This document shows positions 51,650 to 60,393 of a stretch of 64,000 bases of DNA, piece after piece. The stretch is from Phycisphaerae bacterium. GTDB taxonomy: Bacteria; Chloroflexota; Anaerolineae; 4572-78; J111. The notes below the pieces were generated by a model. It did not search any database, had not been told where the DNA came from, and saw nothing but the letters and a program-made list of their open reading frames with translations. Position 1 is the stretch's first letter; every line of letters starts with the position of its first letter. The position numbers and the translations under genes are program-made. The stretch covers positions 87,038 through 151,037 of the forward strand of contig JANQQF010000106.1 of NCBI GenBank assembly GCA_028285035.1, in the 5' to 3' direction.

Positions 51650-51820
51650 ATGCGGAACAAAAAACAAAATGTTCGTGATCATTCTGAAGAACGTGATTGG
51701 CTGCTTCGTTTAGGTGGAGGAAATATATTTTTTGGCGTACAAAATTTATTAAAAGAAGAGGAAGATCAAGAAAAATCCCGCTTGGGTAGAAAAGAAAAGA
51801 AGAAAAACAAAAGACGTTAA
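51650..51820 (+). CDS. 56-aa basic protein of unknown function
   Basis: A short open frame with AGGAG eight bases before ATG 51650. The product starts MRNKKQNVRDHSEERDWLLR, then LGGGNIFFGVQNLLKEEED, then a Lys/Arg tail (RKEKKKNKRR). It has an amphipathic middle and a strongly basic C terminus, compatible with nucleic-acid, membrane-surface or protein binding. It is A+T-rich. It lies between the sensor lipoprotein and the FHA regulator. No family is recognised, and codon-level evidence is limited to the ribosome-binding site and lack of stops. Confidence 0.55.
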   Translation: MRNKKQNVRDHSEERDWLLRLGGGNIFFGVQNLLKEEEDQEKSRLGRKEKKKNKRR

Positions 51821-51901
51821 TGCTTGCTTACAATTGCATCAACGCCTCATCAATGTTCATACGGTTATCAAGTTAAGATCTACGCGTCATCTATTTCAAT
51901 C

Positions 51902-52531
51902 TTACACATCTTGGCGTAGCCGATAGCCGTATCCCCAAACCGTTTCAATCCATTCCTTGCCGATTCGTTCTCGAACGCGGCTAACCATTTTATCAACCTG
52001 ATAGTCATAGACACCTGTATCCGTTTCAGGCCAAACCGCACCGACAATTTCATCCTTACTCACGGCTTCACCGGCCCGGACATAGAGGTAGTACAACAAA
52101 TTAAATTGCTTGAGTGATAATGATGGCTCCAATCTTTCGTTGTGGATCCAGACTTCACGTGTTCCACCATCAACATAGATAGGCATACTTCCGGTGGAAA
52201 CACCAGGGTGGGTGCGCGTTGCGGCTGGGTCCACAAAACGAAACTTGGCCTCACCGATAGATATCTCGGCCCCATTACTCAGGGCGACCTCCTCGGTTAC
52301 ATCTTGTTCATCAAGCAGTGTCCCATTCTTGCTTCCCAAGTCTCGTAGCCAATACATATCATCCCGACGCACAATTTGAGCGTGGCGGCGACTGGCAAAA
52401 TCACTGTCAATCACCACTTGGCAAGTAGGCGTTCGCCCCAACGTGATCACATCTTGATTGAGCAAGATTTCCTGCCCCACCTTCCCTGCCATGCCACTAT
52501 TGATAATTAATTTTGCCACACGCTCTGTCAT
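51902..52531 (-). CDS. FHA domain-winged helix transcriptional regulator
   Basis: This 209-aa protein joins an N-terminal FHA phosphothreonine-binding domain (about 5-95; ITLGRTPTCQVVIDSDFASR, with SRRHA and LGSKNGT, the phosphate-contacting loops) to a C-terminal OmpR/PhoB-type winged helix (about 115-205; LKQFNLLYYLYVRAGEAVS and VWGYGYRLR). It is expected to bind a phosphothreonine made by a Ser/Thr kinase and to regulate transcription. The adjacent divergent kinase at 52798 is the obvious candidate partner. It has no receiver domain, so it is not a two-component regulator. Confidence 0.92.
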   Translation of the reverse strand: MTERVAKLIINSGMAGKVGQEILLNQDVITLGRTPTCQVVIDSDFASRRHAQIVRRDDMYWLRDLGSKNGTLLDEQDVTEEVALSNGAEISIGEAKFRFVDPAATRTHPGVSTGSMPIYVDGGTREVWIHNERLEPSLSLKQFNLLYYLYVRAGEAVSKDEIVGAVWPETDTGVYDYQVDKMVSRVRERIGKEWIETVWGYGYRLRQDV

Positions 52532-52627
52532 GGTTAAAAACCTTTGTTCTGTGGTATACTACTATGCGAGTACTTCCAGGGTCATAATTTAATAGTTACT
52601 GAAGTAGACTTCAAATTCTACACTCAA

Positions 52628-52699
52628 GTAAATAGTAATTCATTATTGGTAATTAAAAAAGTAAATTTGCAATTACTAATTACTATTTACCAATTACCT
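52628..52699. repeat. palindromic repeat, AATTAC family
   Basis: Perfect 13-bp arms GTAAATAGTAATT (52628-52640) and AATTACTATTTAC (52678-52690), with a second inner pair GGTAATT and AATTACC. It shares ATTACTAATTAC with the repeat at 39804-39852. It lies in the gap between the FHA regulator and the kinase gene. Confidence 0.75.
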
Positions 52700-52797
52700 A
52701 TCTTCGATCAGATACCTGGAGCTACTTGACAGTAATTAGAAGCTAGAATTACTGATCATAATCATCATGATACACAAGAACCCTTGACAGACAAGCT

Positions 52798-55152
52798 GTG
52801 AGTCCAGAGCACCTTGTAGGCCAACAAATTGGAAAATATAAGATCGAGTCGATTATCGGCAGTGGCGGGATGTCTGTTGTCTATCGGGCCCAGAATGCGC
52901 AGGATGAGTCTGTTGCCCTAAAAGTTTTATTTCCCCCCCCTGACACCCGCGCTGAAACCCTTGTTCGTTTTGAGCGCGAGGCCCGTACAGCCGCTCGTCT
53001 CAGCCATCCGGGGTTGGTATCTGTTCTTGACACCGGACACGCTGATGGACGAACCTATATGGCGATGCAACTGGTTGAGGGGCAAACATTAACGGCTCGA
53101 CTCGCACAAAGTGGTCGACTCAACGAGGTTTTGGCCGCCGATATTGCTTGGCAAATTGCCGATGCCCTCTACTATGCCCACAGCCAAGGCGTCGTCCATC
53201 GCGACATCAAGCCCTCAAACATCCTTTTACAAGAAGATGGGCAAGTCTTGCTGACTGATTTTGGTGTAGCCCAAGCCTTGGATGATCCTGCTTTAACCCG
53301 CACAGGCTACACGGTCGGCACCCCGGCCTATATGTCCCCCGAACAAGCCCTGGGGGAAGAGGGGGTTGATGGGCGGGCTGATTTGTACAGCCTTGGCATC
53401 GTCTTGTATCAAATGGTTACCGGTCGTCTCCCTTTTCAAGGGGGTACGCCCCAGATGTTGCACGCCCACGTTTACACCCCGCCGCCCTCACCCTCAACCA
53501 TCGCAGACATCTCGCCTGGGTTAGAGACGGTCATTCTAAAAGCAATGGCCAAGGACCCGCCAGATCGTTTTCAGACCGGTGCTGCGTTTGGTCAAGCCCT
53601 AAATAATCTTGACGATTATACAAAAATTCAAATCCCTACCTCGCCGCCCAAACCGTGGTATTATCGACGACGGGTTTGGGTTGGGGCCCTGACCTTGATT
53701 GCCATGGCCGCTGCCTTGTGGGAATTTTTTGGTCCAGCTCCCCTGGTCAATTCGGTGACAACACCTGAAGTGGTGACAACACCTGAAGTGGTGACAACAC
53801 CTGAAGTGGTGACAACACCTGAGCCAGTGACAGTGGTCGCTTTCACCACGCCCGCACCAACAGCAACCATCACTGCAACACCACTGTCTGAAACACCGCA
53901 AACAAACTCGCTCATAACCAATAACTATCCGGTGGGCACCCTACTCAAAGGCTCCGATGAAGGTGTTTTTCGGGTTCATGAGGATGGGATGTTGCAACAT
54001 ATCTTTGATTGGGAGACCTTTTTGGCTTTTGGTTATCAGGAAAGTGACATCCAGACCATAGACGATGAAGAGTTGGCTCAATTTTTACCGACGGACATAG
54101 AGTTAACCCGACTATTGCAAAGCCCAAGTAACACGCTCGACTGGGTGGTGGCTGGCGAGCGATGGCGTGTGGCCCAGTGGCAGGAGGCGTTAGCTAACAG
54201 TGAAATGGAGGTGGGTCAAGTTGATGCCCAGCTTGTGGACAGTTTACCCCTACGCGAAGTTAAAACATTGCCGGTTAGCACCCTTTTACAAAATGGCAAC
54301 AACACCTATCTCCTGTTTGAGGATGACGTCATTCGGCTGTTCCCAACGGAGCAGCTCTTGCTTGACTATGGCTTCCAGCCCGATATGGTGATGGACATTC
54401 CCAACAAAGTGCGCGATCTTTACAGCAGTGGGCTAGATTTAACGCCAATTTTGCAAAGTGATGCAGATGACTCGCTTTATCTGATCACCGATGGCCAACG
54501 TCAGCTATTACCAGACCGCGAGGCAGCCTTTGACCTCGGCTACGGTATTGAGCAGCTAAGTTTGGCGCCCGCCTCTTTTATCGAAACCATCCCTCTGGCC
54601 GTCACCCCAACGGTCACCCCAACCCAAGCCCCGGTAGTTACAACTCCAGAGCCAACAGCAACCCCCGCGGCCATCACCTGTGCTATGCCAGTGGACGAAA
54701 TTTTTCAAACACTCTCACTCAGCTTTCAGGACACCCTTGGCTGCGCGACTGGAGAAGTCCAGCTGGTTGATACGGCTTGGCAGCCCTTTGAGCGCGGCGC
54801 AATGATGTGGGAAGGTGGCACCGCGCAAAACATCTATGTTCTTCGTGGGGACGACAACATTTGGTTTGATGTGGGGGACAAGTGGGATGATGGCGATTTG
54901 GAAATCGATCCTGACATCATTGTGCCCGATGGCTTGCTGCAACCCAAACGCGGTTTCGGCAAACTGTGGCGTGAGGATGAAAGCATCAAGGAGGCCCTCG
55001 GCTTTGCCATTGCCGAGGAGGTTGGCTTCGAAACCAAAATGCAACAGTTCGAAAACGCATTAGTGTGGTATAATCAACCAGCACAAACGTTCGTTATTTT
55101 GTTTAATGAGACATATCAGTTGGTAACGGAAGAAGAGTTGGAGAGTTTATAG
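52798..55152 (+). CDS. transmembrane Ser/Thr protein kinase with extracellular sensor modules
   Basis: This 784-aa kinase has a complete catalytic domain (about 13-265): GSGGMSVVYRA, VALKVLF, HRDIKPSNIL, LTDFGVA and YMSPEQAL. Juxtamembrane RRR, one membrane helix (about 298-316), a VVTTPE repeat linker, and an outer region follow. The outer region has GTLLKGS...DWETFLAFG (from residue 382) and further copies of the same fold, then LGC/RGFGKLW modules at 650-784, shared with the lipoprotein at 49636. GTG 52798 is the start, giving the family-typical opening LVGQQIGKYKIES. It likely senses the envelope and phosphorylates cytoplasmic targets such as the FHA regulator. Confidence 0.93.
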   Translation: MSPEHLVGQQIGKYKIESIIGSGGMSVVYRAQNAQDESVALKVLFPPPDTRAETLVRFEREARTAARLSHPGLVSVLDTGHADGRTYMAMQLVEGQTLTARLAQSGRLNEVLAADIAWQIADALYYAHSQGVVHRDIKPSNILLQEDGQVLLTDFGVAQALDDPALTRTGYTVGTPAYMSPEQALGEEGVDGRADLYSLGIVLYQMVTGRLPFQGGTPQMLHAHVYTPPPSPSTIADISPGLETVILKAMAKDPPDRFQTGAAFGQALNNLDDYTKIQIPTSPPKPWYYRRRVWVGALTLIAMAAALWEFFGPAPLVNSVTTPEVVTTPEVVTTPEVVTTPEPVTVVAFTTPAPTATITATPLSETPQTNSLITNNYPVGTLLKGSDEGVFRVHEDGMLQHIFDWETFLAFGYQESDIQTIDDEELAQFLPTDIELTRLLQSPSNTLDWVVAGERWRVAQWQEALANSEMEVGQVDAQLVDSLPLREVKTLPVSTLLQNGNNTYLLFEDDVIRLFPTEQLLLDYGFQPDMVMDIPNKVRDLYSSGLDLTPILQSDADDSLYLITDGQRQLLPDREAAFDLGYGIEQLSLAPASFIETIPLAVTPTVTPTQAPVVTTPEPTATPAAITCAMPVDEIFQTLSLSFQDTLGCATGEVQLVDTAWQPFERGAMMWEGGTAQNIYVLRGDDNIWFDVGDKWDDGDLEIDPDIIVPDGLLQPKRGFGKLWREDESIKEALGFAIAEEVGFETKMQQFENALVWYNQPAQTFVILFNETYQLVTEEELESL
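53755..53826 (+). repeat. four 18-bp tandem repeats in the kinase linker
   Basis: Four head-to-tail units GTGACAACACCTGAAGTG (53755-53772, 53773-53790, 53791-53808, 53809-53826; the last ends in GCCA) encode VTTPEV repeats. Length variation by slippage would change the linker without shifting frame. Confidence 0.9.
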
Positions 55153-55237
55153 AGTTCGTGGGGTTTGTAGAGTTTGGGAATAAATCTAATACCCACTATT
55201 CACTAACCACCAACCACTAGCTTCAAAGGAGTTAAAC

Positions 55238-55906
55238 ATGTGTGGTCGATTTACCTTAAAAGCAACGCAACAAAATTTGACAGAGGCCTTTGCCGGGGTA
55301 GAGATTCCAGCCGAACTCTCGCCGCGATACAACATCGCCCCCTCACAGCCTGTAGCCGTCATCGCCAATAACAATCCCGGCAAACTCGATTTTTTTCACT
55401 GGGGCTTGATTCCATCTTGGGCCAAAGATCACAAGATCGGCTACAAGATGATCAACGCTCGTTCGGAGACGTTGGCGGAGAAGCCCTCCTTCAAAGCGGC
55501 CTATAAACGACGGCGCTGTCTGCTCCCCGTCGACGGCTTTTATGAGTGGCAGAAACATCCGGACACAAAAACAAAAACACCAATGTACATCCACCTCACC
55601 TCGGGACAGCCTTTTGCCTTCGCCGGTCTGTGGGAGTCGTGGCACAGTCCCGACGGCGACCACGTCCTCTCCACTACCATCATCACCACCGCCCCCAACA
55701 CCTTTATGGCCGACATCCACAACCGAATGCCTGTCATCCTTGACCCCGCCGACTACGCCCAATGGCTCGACCCTGCCGAGCAGAAGCCTGAGGCGTTGCA
55801 AGGCTTACTCAAACCTTACCCGCCCGAACTGATGACCGCTTATGCTGTATCGACGTTTGTGAATAGCCCTGCGAATGATACAGAGGCGTGTATTGCGCCG
55901 GTTTAG
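55238..55906 (+). CDS. SOS response-associated peptidase (SRAP/HMCES-YedK family)
   Basis: This 222-aa protein forms a protein-DNA crosslink with abasic sites through Cys2 (MCGRFTLKA). Other conserved residues are Asn in MINARSETL, Glu in PVDGFYEW and the late His in HNRMPVIL. Length is typical. AAAGGAG precedes the ATG. No LexA-like site was seen before it. It converges on the sulfurtransferase gene with a 3-bp gap. Confidence 0.95.
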   Translation: MCGRFTLKATQQNLTEAFAGVEIPAELSPRYNIAPSQPVAVIANNNPGKLDFFHWGLIPSWAKDHKIGYKMINARSETLAEKPSFKAAYKRRRCLLPVDGFYEWQKHPDTKTKTPMYIHLTSGQPFAFAGLWESWHSPDGDHVLSTTIITTAPNTFMADIHNRMPVILDPADYAQWLDPAEQKPEALQGLLKPYPPELMTAYAVSTFVNSPANDTEACIAPV

Positions 55907-55909
55907 TCG

Positions 55910-56770
55910 TTATTCAACTGGCGCTGTCTCAACCGGCATCCCGACCATACTGCCCCACTCGGTCCAGGAGCCGTCGTAGCTGCGTACTCTTGGATAGCCC
56001 AGCAGGAAACGAGCGGTGAACCAGACTAGGGTGGCTCGATGACTCAAACGACAGTAGCTGACGATGTCCTTGTCGGGGGTTGCGCCCCGTGCTTCGAAGA
56101 TTTGGCGCAGTTGATCGACAGGCTTGAAGCTCTCGTCCTCATTGAGCAATTCTTTGTAAAAAAGATGGCGTGCTCCCGGAATGCGCCCTTTACACTCGGC
56201 TCCGTGATCAAAGCCTGGAGCGGGCTTCACCCGCAGTCCGTTATACTCATCTGGCGTCCGGGCATCGAGTAGCACCCGGTCGGAGTCGCCCAATCCGGCT
56301 AACACGCCATCTCGATTGATCCGGCCGGTTTCATTCGGAGCCAACACGGGGTAGTCAGTCGGTATGATTTGCGGCACATCGGTTGTCATCGGACGCTCTT
56401 CCAGGGTCCAGCGTGTGCGGCTCCCATCGAGTATCTTGACGTTCGTATGCCCCCGCAACAAACAGGTCCACAGGGCATACGTCGCAAATTGGCACCGGTC
56501 GCTGTAAAAGATGAAGGTGGTGTCCGGGGTCACACCAGCCCGACTCAGTAGCGTGGCAAAATCAGGCGGGAGAACAAACTCGCGCCGATTGTCGTCCCAA
56601 AGCGATTCCTTCCAAGGCCAATGGATGGCCCCCGGAATATGACCATCCCCGTAGGTTGGTGGCCCCAACGCCCCCACTTCAATGATACGGATGTTCGAAT
56701 CATCCAGATGTTCGGCTAACCACGCCGTCGAAACCAGCATGTCAGGATTTGCATAAGCATTCATCATCAT
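55910..56770 (-). CDS. two-domain sulfurtransferase (rhodanese)
   Basis: This 286-aa protein has two rhodanese domains. The first (about 8-125) has an inactive-looking loop (IFYSDRCQFATY). The second (about 160-286) holds the active-site Cys in SYCRLSHRAT near residue 243, in a loop CxxxxR like thiosulfate:cyanide or 3-mercaptopyruvate sulfurtransferases. It transfers sulfane sulfur in cytoplasmic sulfur metabolism. The start choice among three adjacent Met codons is uncertain. Confidence 0.92.
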   Translation of the reverse strand: MMMNAYANPDMLVSTAWLAEHLDDSNIRIIEVGALGPPTYGDGHIPGAIHWPWKESLWDDNRREFVLPPDFATLLSRAGVTPDTTFIFYSDRCQFATYALWTCLLRGHTNVKILDGSRTRWTLEERPMTTDVPQIIPTDYPVLAPNETGRINRDGVLAGLGDSDRVLLDARTPDEYNGLRVKPAPGFDHGAECKGRIPGARHLFYKELLNEDESFKPVDQLRQIFEARGATPDKDIVSYCRLSHRATLVWFTARFLLGYPRVRSYDGSWTEWGSMVGMPVETAPVE

Positions 56771-57004
56771 TGTCTGGCTCGTTCTGTTTGATTGGTTTGT
56801 ATCGCGAAAATCGCCTGTTGGAGTAGATCGCTCATAACGACGGCCTTAACATCATTGTGGGAATAGGCCTATTATAGGAGAGGAGGAATGTGTGGTCAAG
56901 GCTTTGAAAGTTTTAGGTGCGCTTTTGGTCGATGGAAATGAGGATATACTGTTGGCCAAACCTTTAATCCAAGGAATCCGTCAAGTACATCGACAGCGTA
57001 TTAA

Positions 57005-59011
57005 TTAGCAGTGGTCTGACTGAGCTATGAGATGGTACCCATTGCATAACAGTGGATTCACCGTTGTCGCCCGCCACAGTGTAGGGTATTGACCATCTCG
57101 TTCCGCTAAATAGCGTCCCCACCCTAAAGTTTGTAATGACAGATTCCAGGACCCTTTTAAGGGATTCCATATCAGCGTGGGGGAGTCATGACCTGACGGA
57201 GGGACAAACATTAGACTTTCAACATTGGTCAAGGGCGTAATATATCCATTATCGATGAGCCAGGCCCACATCCTGATAGCTTCTTGTGGGTAGAGCGACG
57301 CGATCAGGGCTGAATAGTGAGGAACAACGACCGGAGCGTCCAGTAACCCTGCCCCATCTTTTGGAACCGTGAACCGTCCTCCCACGCCAAAGTCCTCATA
57401 AGCACTTGGGGCAGAGGATGGGGCGGGTACCTCGGCGGCAGACAATCCGAATAAACCAATTTGACTAAAATAAGTGTTGGGATAACCCCTGGGGTAGTAA
57501 GAAATTTGGCTGACGGCCGCTTTTTCCCGATACGATATCCAATCTGTTCCCCAATAATCTTGACCAGCAGGCGGTGATATAAATAACCAGGCCAACTCAT
57601 CGATGAAGCCTGAACCATTAGCTGTCGGTGGGGTTGGGTAGGTCATCGCTGTTGCTTGACCGGTTGCTCCTGCATAGGTCAATTCGACGAGCCAGCTCTC
57701 ACCACCAAAAATATCCCAGGAATGGGGAATAGGGGCACCCGTGTAACTGTAACCGTGAGAAATTCCATCCGAGGTCACTAAATCATTCCAATCAATGGCC
57801 CGAAGCATTTGTTCAGTCCCTGACGTATCCATTCCCAGACTGCTCTGCGCGGTAAGTAGGCCTATGGCGGCAATCACGGTATCTACGGAGGACCACTCAG
57901 TAAACGGCGCGATAGTAATATCATTTGTTGATGACGCCTCGACAAAATGAGGCCATAACCCGTGAAAACGAGGCACGTCCAGCAGTAATGTGTCACTGAT
58001 TGTACCTACGATCTGAACGGCATCGGTGTGGCTGATAACACCAAACTGTTCGGCAATAGCAGTTGCTGCGGCTAGGCTACCCGTGGCCTGAATGGCATCA
58101 AATTCACCACTTGTATCTTTGGCTTTGTCGCGTACTAACCCTGTCACCGGATTCCAGTTGTTTAAAAGCATGCCATAACTGTATACAAATGCAGCCGTGG
58201 CTGTATCTGTGATTTGTGTGGTCGCAGTGAAACAGATACTATCAAGAATGACCTGATCCCCCGGAGAGGCATCATCTAGAACCCAAAGAAGTTCATTGAC
58301 ATTTTCTAGAGGTGGCAAATGAGAACTTACAACTTGTGGTCCACCATTTAAGATGATCTCCTTTTTCCAAGACAATTTACCCTTGTCTTTGAGTTCTAGT
58401 TTGAAGGTTTTACCAGGAGGCCCGTCGATAATAACTGTGGTTATACCGGTAATTTGGCTTTGATAAGCTGGCAAAATTTGTGAAGGTAGGATCGCTGAAA
58501 AGTTGATAGGGAGTTCTTCCTGAAGCGGATGATTCAGACTCATCCGTACCCCTCCCCAAGACTCCTTGGAGGAAATTGTGGTCGTCACCTGCCCCCGCCC
58601 CCATTCTAAAATGCTACCATTGACTGGCTCTCGATTGCCCATAAGGCGATTGTAGCCATGCCTCGATTCTCCCGGATAAGGCCGTGGGTTAAAATCATCA
58701 ACTAGAATGCTGAACGAGCGGGTTATACTGGTTAGGGCTGCAATACCAGGCTGCTGTGATACGAATGGCAGGTAGATCTGGTCAGGTCTGGCACAGACTT
58801 CATAATTCCACAACGTGTTGCCCCAGTTCACGCTCTGCTGTGTGGTGTATGTTTGTACCGGCGCGACGGGTCTCGGATACGACTGTTGTGCAGAGGATAT
58901 TAATGCACCCTGCGCTGGCAAACGACTATCAATCGGGGTCATAAAGCGGGGAAGCAGGAGCAGCCAAATCATCCCAGTGGCTAATGACAAGAAAAGGAAA
59001 ATTTGTTTCAT
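57005..59011 (-). CDS. secreted protein with glucoamylase-like (PF10091-type) C-terminal domain
   Basis: This 668-aa protein has an N-terminal hydrophobic signal (MKQIFLFLSLATGMIWLLLLP). A beta-rich carbohydrate-binding-like region (about 75-250; SFSILVDDFNPRPYPGES) is followed by an alpha-barrel (about 270-640) with DTSGEFDAIQATGSLAAATA, TEWSSVDTVIAAIGLLTAQ and DIFGGESWLVELTYAG, the blocks of the glycoamylase-like family. The start 59011 is set by GGAGG six bases before ATG; a longer start lacks it. It probably acts on extracellular polysaccharide. Catalytic residues cannot be assigned. Confidence 0.7.
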   Translation of the reverse strand: MKQIFLFLSLATGMIWLLLLPRFMTPIDSRLPAQGALISSAQQSYPRPVAPVQTYTTQQSVNWGNTLWNYEVCARPDQIYLPFVSQQPGIAALTSITRSFSILVDDFNPRPYPGESRHGYNRLMGNREPVNGSILEWGRGQVTTTISSKESWGGVRMSLNHPLQEELPINFSAILPSQILPAYQSQITGITTVIIDGPPGKTFKLELKDKGKLSWKKEIILNGGPQVVSSHLPPLENVNELLWVLDDASPGDQVILDSICFTATTQITDTATAAFVYSYGMLLNNWNPVTGLVRDKAKDTSGEFDAIQATGSLAAATAIAEQFGVISHTDAVQIVGTISDTLLLDVPRFHGLWPHFVEASSTNDITIAPFTEWSSVDTVIAAIGLLTAQSSLGMDTSGTEQMLRAIDWNDLVTSDGISHGYSYTGAPIPHSWDIFGGESWLVELTYAGATGQATAMTYPTPPTANGSGFIDELAWLFISPPAGQDYWGTDWISYREKAAVSQISYYPRGYPNTYFSQIGLFGLSAAEVPAPSSAPSAYEDFGVGGRFTVPKDGAGLLDAPVVVPHYSALIASLYPQEAIRMWAWLIDNGYITPLTNVESLMFVPPSGHDSPTLIWNPLKGSWNLSLQTLGWGRYLAERDGQYPTLWRATTVNPLLCNGYHLIAQSDHC

Positions 59012-59126
59012 ATCAGGCCTCCTAACCTGGACATACTGGAAACAAGCAGGAACATTCCTTTTGTCCAGCATAAGGATAATTTCAATCCCATTTTTCAGGC
59101 CGTGTAGGGGTAGGCAGATCGCAACT

Positions 59127-59474
59127 CTAGCGAAGATAGAATGTTAAAAAGCCAGCAATGAATCCGATTGCTGTTAACCCGTACCAAGCCACTATTGTCC
59201 ACTCCCGCAAAACAAATATTAGAAGAAATATCGCCGCCACCGCAGCAATCCCACCTATAGTATAAGTGATACTATCAACAGTTTTTTCCGACAACCTGGC
59301 CGATGGTGGTATTGCTGTCCACTTACTCGTCAGAGATTCACGGCGCATTAGGGGAATCTCTTTTTTCATTCCTTCAATCTTATCGATGACTTTTTCTGTA
59401 GCGATCACACCTACACCGAATGCAATAAAAACTACAATCACAAAACCCAAGCCTACAGCTGGAACTATTGCCAT
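59127..59474 (-). CDS. small membrane protein of unknown function
   Basis: This 115-aa protein has a signal-anchor helix (MAIVPAVGLGFVIVVFIAFG), a charged cytoplasmic or outer loop (25-65), and two C-terminal helices (IGGIAAVAAIFLLIFVL, GLTAIGFIAGFLTFYL). No family is recognised. It lies between the secreted protein and the fascin-like lipoprotein. Confidence 0.7.
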   Translation of the reverse strand: MAIVPAVGLGFVIVVFIAFGVGVIATEKVIDKIEGMKKEIPLMRRESLTSKWTAIPPSARLSEKTVDSITYTIGGIAAVAAIFLLIFVLREWTIVAWYGLTAIGFIAGFLTFYLR

Positions 59475-59695
59475 ATCTTGATCCCCCTTACTCAGCTTAG
59501 AGAAATATCATTAGAGGTTGACATAATCGATCATCTCAAAAATGAATTAATCCCTAATTCTCAAAAAAAGGTCTTTTCATCCTTGCCCAGTAAACCATAG
59601 CAACCTTACCACAACCTGACCAAGGTAGTAGAATTTGGGGATGAAACCCTGATTAAGAGTGTCACAGCTCTCTTAAACTGCGACACCTTAAACTC

Positions 59696-59725
59696 AAAAG
59701 CCGCCATCCTGTTAGGAATAGCGGC
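59696..59725 (-). terminator. terminator of the fascin-like lipoprotein gene
   Basis: On the minus strand GCCGCTATTCC and GGATGGCGGC pair (one mismatch) and are followed by CTTTT. It lies 40 bp beyond the stop at 59766. Confidence 0.55.
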
Positions 59726-59765
59726 AACTCACTTCAAAGTCGACGATTGTAACAAAGCATTCTGG

Positions 59766-60320
59766 CTATTGCATCGTAAACCATTCCCAGTCATTTTTCT
59801 GATCCGCCCCCGCGACTACGGACCAGTTCAACGGAGGTTCCCATCCTTCCGAATCGTTTCCGGCAGTGAAATACTTTCCGGCACATGTCTCAAAAGCAAC
59901 CTGATCGCCGCCTTGTGACGGATGCAGCTTGAATTGACTACAGTCACCTAGAGCAGCATCTTGCCAAACCTCCAAATCCCAGAGGGTCGTGCCTCTTCTA
60001 GGAGCAGTGACGAATCTGTCGTGGCAGGTTTTAAGGGCAATCTTGCCGTTAGTTAAGCGATATAGGGTAAACAACTCACAGCCAGACAACTCAGGATCTG
60101 GCTGGAGTTCTTGTTTCAGCGACCAGTTATCATCATTTTGGGCGATGACAAACCGGTTATGAGAAGATTTGAGGACGACTTGCTCTTGGGGGGAGTTGAC
60201 GACTTGCCCGGCGACACTGGGGTCATCCAGATTAACAAGCTCAAAGGTACAGCTCACAGTACTCAATCCTATCAGCAGCGCCAGAAGTATTATATAGAAA
60301 GAGAGCTTGTGCTTTTTCAT
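59766..60320 (-). CDS. lipoprotein with fascin-like beta-trefoil domain
   Basis: This 184-aa protein has a signal peptide ending in LSTVSC (lipobox Cys near 24) and three similar strand units with HNRFVIA, HDRFVTAP and AGKYFTAG, each preceded by VVLKSS, IALKTC or VAFETC. This is the spacing of fascin/actin-crosslinking-type beta-trefoils. It likely binds carbohydrate or another envelope ligand. It sits between the two-component genes and the secreted glucoamylase-like gene. Confidence 0.75.
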   Translation of the reverse strand: MKKHKLSFYIILLALLIGLSTVSCTFELVNLDDPSVAGQVVNSPQEQVVLKSSHNRFVIAQNDDNWSLKQELQPDPELSGCELFTLYRLTNGKIALKTCHDRFVTAPRRGTTLWDLEVWQDAALGDCSQFKLHPSQGGDQVAFETCAGKYFTAGNDSEGWEPPLNWSVVAGADQKNDWEWFTMQ

Positions 60321-60393
60321 CTTCGATCTACCTCATCATTTTGCTGACGTGAGTCATCTGGCAATGATACTATCATGAGATTGCTGGCTTGGT

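Noticed and set aside
52539..52550. AAACCTTTGTTC before the FHA regulator as an SOS site
   Set aside because: Same reason: a one-mismatch match without a convincing promoter around it.
53755..53826. CRISPR-like repeats
   Set aside because: Units are contiguous 18-mers without spacers, in frame within a coding region.
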